A stretch of DNA of 55,265 nucleotides from Gluconobacter albidus. GTDB lineage: Bacteria > Pseudomonadota > Alphaproteobacteria > Acetobacterales > Acetobacteraceae. A program made the translations under genes and the position numbers. Positions 35,138-43,419 of this stretch are shown here, piece by piece; position 1 is the stretch's first letter; each line of letters begins with the position of its first letter. The notes beneath the pieces are model-generated. The model saw only the letters and a list, made by a program, of their open reading frames with translations, did no database searches and was not told the DNA's origin. The stretch covers positions 1 through 55,265 of the forward strand of contig NZ_BEWL01000016.1 of NCBI RefSeq assembly GCF_002723915.1. Direction: 5' to 3'.

Positions 35138-36658
35138 TCACCAAGGCAGCAGAGACTTCCCGAGCACCTTCTGGGCTGCCGGCGTCATGCCCATGTCATT
35201 GCGGTTCCACCAGCCACCGCCGAGAGACTGGAACAGACCCACGCTGTCTGAGAAACGCGCGCCTTCAGCCTGAACATAGGCCAGACGCGCCTGAGCATCG
35301 GTCTGCTGGGCCTGAAGCAGCACGAGTTCGCTGACATCTCCCAGACGCAGCTGCCCGCGGGCAATTGTCATGCTCTGCGTCGTTGCCTTCAGAAGATCCT
35401 CGTCGGCCTTCAGGGCATCGGCGTCGAACGTGACGGCATGCAGACTGTCCGCCACGTCCTGAATGGCGGACAGGACGGTGGCTTTGTAGGTCTCGTTGGC
35501 CTGAAGCAGGTTGTCGCGCGCCTGACGCTCGGCATGCAGGAGCGAACCGCCCTGGAAGATCGGCTGCATGACGGTCGCGGCGATCGTCCAGTTTCCATAG
35601 CCGGGCTTGAAGAAATCACTCATCACGCCCACGGCCTGCGCCGGTGTGGCGCTGAGCTGCACGTTCGGCAGACGGTTGGCGATGGCCACACCGATCTGCG
35701 CGCTGGCAGACTGGATCTGGGCCTGAGCCGCGCGGATATCGGGGCGCTGGTTCAGCAGGTCCGCCGGCAGCGAGACCGGGAGCGTCTTTGGCAGGGTAAA
35801 CTGTTCCAGACGAAACTCGGGCAGCGGTGTGTTGGGCGTCACACCCACCAGAACCGCCATCTGGTCCCGCGTCTGCGCCAGCTGGAGGCTCAGACCGGGC
35901 AATGTCGCCTCAAGCTGGGCCACGGAGGCCAGCTGCTGCGCCATGTCCTGCCGGGATGCATTGCCGATCCCCTGCTCGGCCGTCACCGTCTTCAGAACGG
36001 CGCGCTGGCTACGGATCAGTTCGTTGGTGGCGTCGATCTCGGCGCGGATCGTGGCTTCCTCGATCGTCGCATTCACCAGATCGGAAATCATGGTGAGGGC
36101 GGTGGCTTCGAGCTGGAATTTCTGGAGGTCCGCCTGCGCTCCGGCCGCTTCGATCGCCCGGCGCGTTCCGCCCCACAGATCCGGCACATAGCCGATATTC
36201 AGCTGCGCGGTGTGGACATTATAGAGCCACACATTCGAGTTCGGAACAGGGGAATAGACCTTGGACGTCTTGTTCCGCGTCGGATTGAACGAAGCGGAGA
36301 GCGTCGGATACAGGCCCGCACCCTCGATCCGTCGCTGTTCCCACGCGGATTTCAAGCCCTGCTGCATGGCGCGCAGCGACTGGTTGTTGGCCAGCGCCTG
36401 ATCGACGAGCGCATTCAGGGACGGATTGCCGAACACCGTCCACCACTGGCCCGGAATATCCACGCCCGGCTGGAACTGCTGGGGCACGGTCGCGCCCGCA
36501 ACACCATGCCCGGCGGTCGCGGTCAGGGGCTGGCCCTCATAGGCCGCGTTTTTCGGCAGATCCGGGCGATGGAAATCCGGACCGACCGCACAGGCGGAAA
36601 GCGCCGTCAGACACAGCAGGAACGACGCGTGGCGGGACACCAGAGAGCGCATCTTCAT
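35138..36658 (-). CDS. RND efflux outer-membrane factor, NodT/TolC-like lipoprotein
   Basis: Outer-membrane channel of 506 residues. The signal peptide ends in LSAC, a lipobox, followed by AVGPDFHRPDLP, the usual start of NodT-type factors. Two repeated halves of long helices follow, with LPVSLPADLLNQRPDIRAAQAQIQSASAQIGVAIANRLPNVQL as the conserved centre and GDVSELVLLQAQQTDAQARLAYVQAE at the end. It joins the adaptor and pump encoded upstream and overlaps the pump gene by four bases (ATGA). Trimer in the outer membrane. Confidence 0.93.
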   Translation of the reverse strand: MKMRSLVSRHASFLLCLTALSACAVGPDFHRPDLPKNAAYEGQPLTATAGHGVAGATVPQQFQPGVDIPGQWWTVFGNPSLNALVDQALANNQSLRAMQQGLKSAWEQRRIEGAGLYPTLSASFNPTRNKTSKVYSPVPNSNVWLYNVHTAQLNIGYVPDLWGGTRRAIEAAGAQADLQKFQLEATALTMISDLVNATIEEATIRAEIDATNELIRSQRAVLKTVTAEQGIGNASRQDMAQQLASVAQLEATLPGLSLQLAQTRDQMAVLVGVTPNTPLPEFRLEQFTLPKTLPVSLPADLLNQRPDIRAAQAQIQSASAQIGVAIANRLPNVQLSATPAQAVGVMSDFFKPGYGNWTIAATVMQPIFQGGSLLHAERQARDNLLQANETYKATVLSAIQDVADSLHAVTFDADALKADEDLLKATTQSMTIARGQLRLGDVSELVLLQAQQTDAQARLAYVQAEGARFSDSVGLFQSLGGGWWNRNDMGMTPAAQKVLGKSLLPW

Positions 36659-39600
36659 GATCCGGCTCCCTCTGTGGCAGATTGCGGACGCTTCTTCGCA
36701 TCCCGGCGTTCAACCCACATTTCAAGCTCGCTGAAATAGACCGGCAGGGCAAACAGCGTCAGCAGCGTGGCGATCCCCAGACCGCCTACCACGACCGTCG
36801 CCAGTCCGCGCTGCACGTCCGTGCCCACACCCGTGGCAAGAGCTGCCGGGAGCATACCAGCCGTGGCCACTGTCGCGGTCATGAGAACCGGACGGAAACG
36901 CTCGGCGGCCCCGGCGATGGTGGCATCCCGAACCCCCAGACCTTCCACGCGATGACGGTTGATACTGGCAATCATAATGATGCCGTTCTGCACGGCCACA
37001 CCGAACAGCGCGATGAAGCCCACGGCGGTCGCGATATTGAGTGTCTCGCCGCGGACATGTAGCGCGATCAGGCCGCCCAGCGTCGCCAGCGGCACCACGC
37101 TGAGGATCAGGAGCGCCTGACGGATCTTGCGGAATTCGGCAAACAGCAGAACCAGCATCACCGCGAACATCACGCCTAGCGCGATCATCAGACGCTTCTG
37201 GGCGCGTTCTTCCTGCTGGAAGGAGCCAGCCCATTCGAGCGTATATTTTTCCTTGTCGAAATGCAGCTGCTGGTCGATCCGGCCCTGCGCATCAGCCAGA
37301 TACTGCGACAGCGGACGCTTGCCGTTGTCCACGCGAATGGTGACCTGACGATGGCTCATTTCGTGGGCAATGTTGCTCTCGCCCATATGCAGCCCGACAT
37401 GCGCGACCTGAGACAGCGGAATATAGGCGCCTTCCGCATCCAGAAGCGGGATCTGCGACAGGGACTGCATGTCCTGCAGGTCCTTGCGGCGGATATGGAG
37501 CGTCGCGTTATAGAAGCGGTCCCCCACATAAACGGTCGTGATGGGCGCATCGCCAATGGCGTTCGACACGACATCGGAAATATCCGAAATGCTGATGCCA
37601 TAGCGCGCGGCAGCCAGACGGTCGGCCTCGACTTCGATCTGCGGGATGCGCGGTTCCTGGAAGATCGACGCTTCCGCCGTCCCCGGAACCTGATGGAGAA
37701 TATCCACGATCTGCTGACCGATACGGCGCAGTTCCTGAAAATCATTACCATAGACGCGCAGGACGAGCGGACTGTGCGCTCCGCCGACCAGATCGCTCAT
37801 ATTGTCCTGGATCGGCTGGCTGATGCCAAAGTTGATTCCCGGAATCTGCGACAGACGCCGGCGCAGACGCTCGACGAACTGCGCCTTGGTTTCGCCGGAC
37901 GGCCACTGGTCATAAGGCTTGAGGCCAACCGGCATTTCAATATGTGACGGCGTCCAGGGGTCGGTTCCGTCATCCGAGCGCCCGAGCTGCGTGATGGCAT
38001 AAGACGTTTCGGGGAACTCGCGGACCGCATGGCGCAGTTCATTGGCGATGGACTCGCCTTTCTCCAGAGAGATGCCGGTCGGCATCTGCACCTGAAGCCA
38101 GAGCGAGCCTTCATCCAGATCCGGGAGGAACTCGCGCCCGATGGACGCCCCAAGAATCACGACTGCGACCATCGCCGCAACACCGGCGCCATAGGCGATC
38201 AGCGGACGGTCGATGAAATGGCCGAGCCAGTAGGTATAGCGGGCATGCAGCCATTCCAGCGGGCGGTTGTGCCAGATGTGCTTGGGCTTGCGCAGCGCCA
38301 GATAGGTCAGGGCCGGAATGAGCGTCAGGGCGCAGAGCAGCGCGCCCAGCAGCGCGAAGCTGACGGTATAGGCCATCGGGCGGAAGAGCTTGCCCTCGCT
38401 CCCCTCGAACGCAAACAGCGGGCTGTAGGCCACGATGATGACGAGCGTGGATGAGAAGATCGCCCGCCCCGCACGCTGCGCAACCGGCAGGACCTCGACG
38501 GGATCGAGCGCCTCGGTCGGGCGTTCCTCGCGGATGCGGAGGATCGTCTCGGTAATGACGATGGCGCCATCCACGATCACGCCGAAATCAATGGCGCCGA
38601 GCGAGAACAGGTTCGCCGACATGCCGAAGCTGTGCATCAGCACGAATACCACCGACAGTGCGAGCGGAATCGTCACCGCCGTGACAATGGCGCTGCGCGG
38701 ACTGCCAAGGAACAGCGTCAGGATGACACCCACGAGGACGATGCCCTCGATCATGGTTTCCGTGACCTTGTGTGTCGTGGAAAGCACGAGATGGTCACGG
38801 TCCATGTACGGCACGATGCGGACATGACTGGGCGCAAGCTGCTGCTGGAGCTTCGCGATCGTAGTATGAAGGCCGTCGAGCACGAGTGAGGGGTTTTCCC
38901 CGCTCAGCATCGTCACCACGCCTTCAATCGTATCGGGATTGCGGTCCTTGCCCAGAATACCCTGTCGGACCTGATGCCCGAACTGGACACGCCCCAGATC
39001 CTTGACGAAGACCGGCACACCGCCATGACTGGCAACGACGATGTTCCCCATGTCATCCAGATTATGGATCATGCCGATCCCGCGGATGATGTAGGACTGC
39101 TCACCACGGCTCACGCGGCCACCACCGGCATTGGCGTTGCTGTTGCGGATGGCGGTAAGTACGTCTTCGAGGCCAACATGGTAGCGCTGCAGGGAATCAG
39201 GATCGAGAACGAGCTGATACTCACGTGTCAGGCCACCGAAATTGTCCACATTGACGACGCCTGGCACACGCTGGATCGCCGGAATGATCGTCCAGCGCTG
39301 GAGATCGGACAGCTCCAGCAGGTTCTTGTCGTCGGATTCCAGCGTATAACGATAGATCTCGCCGCTCGGCCCTGAAATCGGACCCAGCGAGGGTATGGCG
39401 CCATTATTCAGCGGATTGTTGGCGAGCTGCGTCTCGACGAGCTGACGCGCCGCATAGACATTCGTACCCTCACGGAAAATCAGCGTAATCAGCGAGAGGC
39501 CGAACGTGCTGGTGGAGCGGCTGTCCGTCACGCCGGGAACGCTGGCCAGCGTCCGCTCGAGCGGGATCGTGACCTGCTGCTCCATTTCCTCGGCGGCCAG

Positions 39601-39765
39601 ACCTTCCTGCTGGGTCGTGATCGACACGCTGACCGAGCCCAGATCCGGATAGGCCTCGACCGGCAGGATCTTCCACGAAAGACCACCGAGAAGCGCCAGG
39701 ATCAGGGCGGAAAAGAAAACGATATTCCGGTGATTGAAGCACCAGGAGATGAAACGCTCGATCAT
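36655..39765 (-). CDS. HME-type RND efflux pump (CusA/CzcA-like)
   Basis: Inner-membrane pump of 1036 residues. RNIVFFSALILALLGGLSWKILPVEAYPD is the start typical of heavy-metal efflux RND proteins; LGAIDFGVIVDGAIVI (about residue 400) contains the Asp pair of this subfamily; the second half begins near residue 525. The CusA Met cluster is not evident, so copper or silver specificity cannot be claimed; a divalent cation or organic substrate is possible. Middle gene of a tripartite operon: it starts 18 bases after the adaptor and overlaps the outer-membrane factor. Confidence 0.93.
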   Translation of the reverse strand: MIERFISWCFNHRNIVFFSALILALLGGLSWKILPVEAYPDLGSVSVSITTQQEGLAAEEMEQQVTIPLERTLASVPGVTDSRSTSTFGLSLITLIFREGTNVYAARQLVETQLANNPLNNGAIPSLGPISGPSGEIYRYTLESDDKNLLELSDLQRWTIIPAIQRVPGVVNVDNFGGLTREYQLVLDPDSLQRYHVGLEDVLTAIRNSNANAGGGRVSRGEQSYIIRGIGMIHNLDDMGNIVVASHGGVPVFVKDLGRVQFGHQVRQGILGKDRNPDTIEGVVTMLSGENPSLVLDGLHTTIAKLQQQLAPSHVRIVPYMDRDHLVLSTTHKVTETMIEGIVLVGVILTLFLGSPRSAIVTAVTIPLALSVVFVLMHSFGMSANLFSLGAIDFGVIVDGAIVITETILRIREERPTEALDPVEVLPVAQRAGRAIFSSTLVIIVAYSPLFAFEGSEGKLFRPMAYTVSFALLGALLCALTLIPALTYLALRKPKHIWHNRPLEWLHARYTYWLGHFIDRPLIAYGAGVAAMVAVVILGASIGREFLPDLDEGSLWLQVQMPTGISLEKGESIANELRHAVREFPETSYAITQLGRSDDGTDPWTPSHIEMPVGLKPYDQWPSGETKAQFVERLRRRLSQIPGINFGISQPIQDNMSDLVGGAHSPLVLRVYGNDFQELRRIGQQIVDILHQVPGTAEASIFQEPRIPQIEVEADRLAAARYGISISDISDVVSNAIGDAPITTVYVGDRFYNATLHIRRKDLQDMQSLSQIPLLDAEGAYIPLSQVAHVGLHMGESNIAHEMSHRQVTIRVDNGKRPLSQYLADAQGRIDQQLHFDKEKYTLEWAGSFQQEERAQKRLMIALGVMFAVMLVLLFAEFRKIRQALLILSVVPLATLGGLIALHVRGETLNIATAVGFIALFGVAVQNGIIMIASINRHRVEGLGVRDATIAGAAERFRPVLMTATVATAGMLPAALATGVGTDVQRGLATVVVGGLGIATLLTLFALPVYFSELEMWVERRDAKKRPQSATEGAGS

Positions 39766-39783
39766 CAGCTCAGGGCCACCGGA

Positions 39784-40920
39784 TCAGTCATCATTCAGGA
39801 GAATGGCACCGCTCGTCACGATGCGCTCCCCTGCGGAAATGCCCTTGAGCACACGGACGTTTTCACCTTCATCGTAGCTGATGGCGATATCGCGCCGCTG
39901 GAACGTATGCGGCGCGGTCTCGATGAAAACGGATACCTGATCGTTGTTCATCAGAAGGGCGGCCTTGGGAATGATGATCTCGCTGGGCTGCGGGATGTTG
40001 AGCGTCGCATTCACATACATGCCCGGACGCAGGGCACCATCGGTATTGGGGCAGGCGACGTAGGCGTTCACCCGACGCGTATCAATATGAAGCGCGGGAT
40101 CGAAACTGATGACCCGTCCGGAACAGGTCCGTCCCGGGAATTCGTCGAAAGTAACCGACAGCACGTTGCCATCCCCGATCTGCGCCAGATTTTCCTGCGG
40201 AATGGCGGCAGCAATCCAGACCTGCGACAGGTCCAGAACCGTCATCTGGATGGCGGTCGGATCGGTAATGTTTTCCCCCGGTGCCATGATTGTCGTGGAG
40301 ACGACACCATCCACGGGGGACACAAGCGGGGCCTGACCCTTTGCGGAATAGCCGGGTCGCGCGCCCAGAACCTGAAGCCTGCGCTGCGTGCGCTCGGCTT
40401 CCGCCTGCGCCTGCGCCAGATCATTGCGAGCGGCTTCGATGTCCTTGACGGCATTCCCGCCGATCGCCTGAACCCCCTGCGCGCGGGCATAGGCACGACG
40501 CGCGAAATCGAGGGCGGCACGGGCACGGGTATCGTCGGCCCATGCCTGATCCAGATCTCCGGCGGCAATCGTAGCCAGCACCTGTCCGCGCTGGACCCGC
40601 TGACCCAGATGGACCAGAACATCCGTGATCCGGCCCGCTACGGGCGCATAGACATTCACCTGCCGGTCCGGTTCCGTCATGACCTGTGCCGGAAGCAGAA
40701 TGCCGTGATCACGGGACACGCTTGCAACGGTCTGCATCGTCAGGCGTTTTTCGAGCGGACTGCCTTCCTGGACGACCAGACCATCCTTCGACTGCGTCAC
40801 CATAGGAGGTTCGGCCGCTGCAACGGGCGAATGCGGGGATCGAAATCGCAGGACGGCGACGAGAAGGATGGCCAGGCAGAGCAGGCCAATGGCCAACGCG
40901 CCGACGCGGGTAACGCGCAT
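39784..40920 (-). CDS. RND periplasmic adaptor subunit (CusB/CzcB-like)
   Basis: Membrane fusion protein of 378 residues, anchored by one helix (GALAIGLLCLAILLVAVLRF). Lipoyl-type halves surround a helical hairpin: VNVYAPVAGRITDVLVHLGQRVQRGQVLATIA and VSPVDGVVSTTIMAPGENITDPTAIQMTVLDLSQVWIAAAIPQ, then a beta-barrel domain with FDEFPGRTCSGRV. First gene of the leftward operon with pump and outer-membrane factor. The 260 bases upstream must hold the promoter; no metal-responsive site was identified there. Confidence 0.93.
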   Translation of the reverse strand: MRVTRVGALAIGLLCLAILLVAVLRFRSPHSPVAAAEPPMVTQSKDGLVVQEGSPLEKRLTMQTVASVSRDHGILLPAQVMTEPDRQVNVYAPVAGRITDVLVHLGQRVQRGQVLATIAAGDLDQAWADDTRARAALDFARRAYARAQGVQAIGGNAVKDIEAARNDLAQAQAEAERTQRRLQVLGARPGYSAKGQAPLVSPVDGVVSTTIMAPGENITDPTAIQMTVLDLSQVWIAAAIPQENLAQIGDGNVLSVTFDEFPGRTCSGRVISFDPALHIDTRRVNAYVACPNTDGALRPGMYVNATLNIPQPSEIIIPKAALLMNNDQVSVFIETAPHTFQRRDIAISYDEGENVRVLKGISAGERIVTSGAILLNDD

Positions 40921-41120
40921 GCTGATAGAAAACCCCGTAACTCTGTCAGGACAGACGTCCCGTTTTGACTGAAACGTCTGGACAATGACCTGTCGGCCAG
41001 CGTTCGGACGTTTTCATATCCCATGGAAGGACGCCAGACGTCACATACGGAAACGAAAAGATTTTTGCACTGATCGAATGACCGGATTGCAAAAGTTTTA
41101 TGTGATTGCCACAAAAATGC

Positions 41121-41149
41121 AAAAAAGCAGCCCTTCGGAGAAAGGCCGC
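41121..41149 (-). terminator. Rho-independent terminator after ompW
   Basis: On the - strand GCGGCC pairs with the complementary arm ending in GGCTGC (one G-U) around a loop and is followed by six T. It lies about 32 bases past the ompW stop. Confidence 0.7.
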
Positions 41150-41180
41150 TTTCCTGATACGCCGGTTTCTGATCTGAAAA

Positions 41181-41978
41181 TCAGAAGCGGTATTCGATAC
41201 CTGCGCCAACAACGGTCGGATCGAGGGAATCATGCGCCGTGATCTTCGTGGTCTCGGCATTGTTCTGCGCCCAGGCATGGACCCGCATGAACATCTGCTT
41301 GACGTCGAAGTTGAAGAACCAGTTGCCGACGACCTGATAGTCGAAACCGACATTGACGGACGGGCCGCCCGTCACGCCGACATTGAGCTTCTGGGTGAGC
41401 GGACCGCCAGCGGGGGACACGTTGTGGAACCAGGCCAGCGTTGCACCGACACCCGCATACGGGTTGAAGCGCTTGTGCGGGCGGAAGTGCCAGGCGAACG
41501 TGACGGTCGGCGGCAGAACCCAGGCGCTGCCCACATCAACCTTGCCCAGACCCGGAACGCCTTCAGCAGCGATTTCATGACGCGTGCTGGCTGCGATCAG
41601 ATCAACCGACACGTTGTCCGTGAAGAAGTATTCGAACGTCAGCTCCGGCATGACCTGACGCGTCGTCTTGACGCGGCCGCCGAGATGCGCGCCGTTCAGC
41701 CGCAGGCTGCTGTCACGGTCTTCCGGCATGACGCCGAGGGCGGACAGACGAACGATGAAGTCGCCCTTGCCCAGTCCGATGCGCGTGTTGGCGCAGGTCT
41801 GGAACAGGCCGCAATGACCGGAAGCAGGCGCATGGATGTTTACGGAAGGCACGGGAGCCGCCGTCATGGGCGCACTGACCATAACCTGGGGTGCAGCAGC
41901 CGGAGCAGTGACCTGTGCAAACGCGGGAGTTGCAACGGCGCCGACTGCGGCGGCCAGCGCGAAAGCGTTAAATTTCAT
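41181..41978 (-). CDS. ompW: OmpW family outer-membrane protein
   Basis: Small eight-stranded outer-membrane barrel, 265 residues, with a signal peptide ending ATPAFA. OmpW features are KGDFIVRLSALGVMPED near the mature start, LTFEYFFTDNVSVDLIAASTRHEI, AWVLPPTVTFAWHFRPHKRFNPYAGVGATLAWF and the C-terminal VVGAGIEYRF with terminal Phe. Between signal and barrel an Ala/Pro-rich segment contains HCGLFQTC, whose two Cys could form a disulfide; this is longer than usual. It is divergent from the FNR-type gene with an FNR-type site between them, so redox control is plausible. Confidence 0.93.
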   Translation of the reverse strand: MKFNAFALAAAVGAVATPAFAQVTAPAAAPQVMVSAPMTAAPVPSVNIHAPASGHCGLFQTCANTRIGLGKGDFIVRLSALGVMPEDRDSSLRLNGAHLGGRVKTTRQVMPELTFEYFFTDNVSVDLIAASTRHEIAAEGVPGLGKVDVGSAWVLPPTVTFAWHFRPHKRFNPYAGVGATLAWFHNVSPAGGPLTQKLNVGVTGGPSVNVGFDYQVVGNWFFNFDVKQMFMRVHAWAQNNAETTKITAHDSLDPTVVGAGIEYRF

Positions 41979-42036
41979 CTGGAATTTCCATCACCATTCG
42001 TTGAGCCTCACAAAGCACTCCTCCCCGCCCATCACC

Positions 42037-42050
42037 TTGACCTGAATCAA
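42037..42050. promoter_or_regulatory. FNR-type operator between ompW and the FNR-type gene
   Basis: TTGACCTGAATCAA matches the FNR consensus TTGAT-N4-ATCAA at nine of ten positions. It lies 59 bases from the ompW start and 74 from the regulator start, so it could control either or both, including autoregulation. Confidence 0.65.
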
Positions 42051-42123
42051 GTCTGGTAAATTATGTGGTAGTGTGGCTGAAAGTCTTCAGGCTGCGGTCA
42101 GCACAACGGGAACAGGATTCATC

Positions 42124-42846
42124 ATGTCTGCGTCACATATTCCAGAGGATGTTCATGATCGTTGCGCCCATTGCGTAGGGCGACGTCTGAGTGTGTGCAG
42201 CAGCATTGACGACTGTGATCTTGCCATTCTTGCCAACGAGTCTTCACGAATGACCGTGGCCGACGGTCGATCCTTTATAGAAGAGGGCGCACCGGCCAAC
42301 GATTTCTTTGTCGTGACCGGCGGCAGGGTCAAGCTTTTCACCCTTCTTCCGGATGGGCGGCGCCAGATCACCGGCTTTGCGGAAGGCGGGGACTTTCTCG
42401 GCCTCGCCGCCTCCACGAGTTACGCCTTCGGCGCTGAAGCGCTCGGCGGGGCCACGCTGTGCCGCTTTCCCCATGCCGGCATGCAGCGCCTGACCGAACG
42501 CTTTCCCAGCCTTGAACACCGCCTGCGCGAAGAAGCCTCCCGCGAGCTGGCCCTGATGCAGGCCCGCATGACCCTTCTGGGGCGCAAGACGGCCCGCGAA
42601 CGCGTGGCCACATTTCTGATCGAACGCTGCCAGCATCTGGAAAAGCCCGACCTCTCCCATCCCGTCGAACTCGACCTGCCGATGCCCCGGACTGATATCG
42701 CGGATTATCTCGGACTCACTATTGAAACGGTCAGCCGGATCCTCAGCGCCTTCAAAAAAGAAAAGCTCATCAGTATCCGAAGCATTACCCACATCACTTT
42801 ACTGATGCCGGAACGGATATCGACGATCGCCGAAGGCATGGAATAG
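42124..42846 (+). CDS. goxR: FNR-type [4Fe-4S] transcriptional regulator
   Basis: Crp/FNR-family DNA-binding protein of 240 residues. Cys14, Cys17 and Cys25 (CAHCVGRRLSVC) with Cys113 (GGATLCRFP) match the four ligands of the FNR [4Fe-4S] cluster. The cyclic-nucleotide-like domain spans about 32-150 and the helix-turn-helix DIADYLGLTIETVSRIL carries the ExxSR contact of FNR, which fits the TTGAC half-site upstream. The ATG at 42124 has AGGA eight bases before it; the longer frame from 42073 adds 17 residues. In Gluconobacter an FNR-type protein named GoxR is known to influence respiration genes; I take this to be it, from neighbourhood and cysteines. Confidence 0.9.
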   Translation: MSASHIPEDVHDRCAHCVGRRLSVCSSIDDCDLAILANESSRMTVADGRSFIEEGAPANDFFVVTGGRVKLFTLLPDGRRQITGFAEGGDFLGLAASTSYAFGAEALGGATLCRFPHAGMQRLTERFPSLEHRLREEASRELALMQARMTLLGRKTARERVATFLIERCQHLEKPDLSHPVELDLPMPRTDIADYLGLTIETVSRILSAFKKEKLISIRSITHITLLMPERISTIAEGME

Positions 42847-42919
42847 GACCCTTTTCAAAAAGCCACATTCCCGCCATCAGGACGCTCTATGTTTTACTGA
42901 CGCGTTTACAGGAGATGTC

Positions 42920-43375
42920 ATGATTTTCATCCGCTTCCCCCGCACAATGTTTGCTGTCGGACTGATTGCCGGGGCTGCGTCCCTTGCTCCGCAGGCTTAT
43001 GCGGCGGACACAACCTCCTCCAGCGCCTGCCAGCAGACTGGCCAGAATGATGTCGTCGGACGTCTGGCGCAGCGGGAAAACTGCCTGAACAGCAAGGTCC
43101 AGAACTATCAGAAGCAGTCCCAGGATGCGCAGGCTGCGCGCGAAAAGCGCATTCAGGACCTGAAGGACAAATACACCAACGCTCCGGCCAGCGAAAAAGC
43201 ACGCCTTCAGAAGCAGATCACTGGCGAACAGTCCAAACTGACTAGCCTGCGCGATCAGGAAAACCAGCACCTGCAACAGCTCAAGAATGCTCCGCAGGAA
43301 CAGCGCAACCGCCTCAATGCCCTGGGCAGCAAGACCCGCGGCGATGTCAGCAACTTCCTGAACGGCGGCCTCTGA
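42920..43375 (+). CDS. Small secreted coiled-coil protein of unknown function
   Basis: A 151-residue protein with a signal peptide (FAVGLIAGAASLAPQAYA) followed by a Cys pair (CQQTGQNDVVGRLAQRENC) and a long charged helix, EKRIQDLKDKYTNAPASEKARLQKQITGEQSKLTSLRDQENQHLQQLKN, typical of a coiled coil. Likely periplasmic. GGAG lies before the ATG. It follows the FNR-type gene by 73 bases in the same direction, so it may be co-transcribed. No family is recognised. Confidence 0.75.
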   Translation: MIFIRFPRTMFAVGLIAGAASLAPQAYAADTTSSSACQQTGQNDVVGRLAQRENCLNSKVQNYQKQSQDAQAAREKRIQDLKDKYTNAPASEKARLQKQITGEQSKLTSLRDQENQHLQQLKNAPQEQRNRLNALGSKTRGDVSNFLNGGL

Positions 43376-43385
43376 TCCGGCCGCT

Positions 43386-43412
43386 CCGGCCCCCCTCGCG
43401 GGGCCGGAATTT
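43386..43412. terminator. Terminator between the coiled-coil gene and phrB
   Basis: CCGGCCCC and GGGGCCGG pair over eight bases around CCTCGC, then AATTT. It serves the rightward gene and, less clearly, the convergent photolyase gene. Confidence 0.65.
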
Positions 43413-43419
43413 CAGTGCC

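Noticed and set aside
35438-36739. + strand frame of 433 codons opposite the efflux outer-membrane factor
   Set aside because: No motif, no ribosome site; the - strand protein is a recognisable NodT-type factor.
39730-40968. + strand frame of 412 codons opposite the adaptor gene
   Set aside because: The adaptor on the - strand has lipoyl and beta-barrel motifs; the + frame has none.
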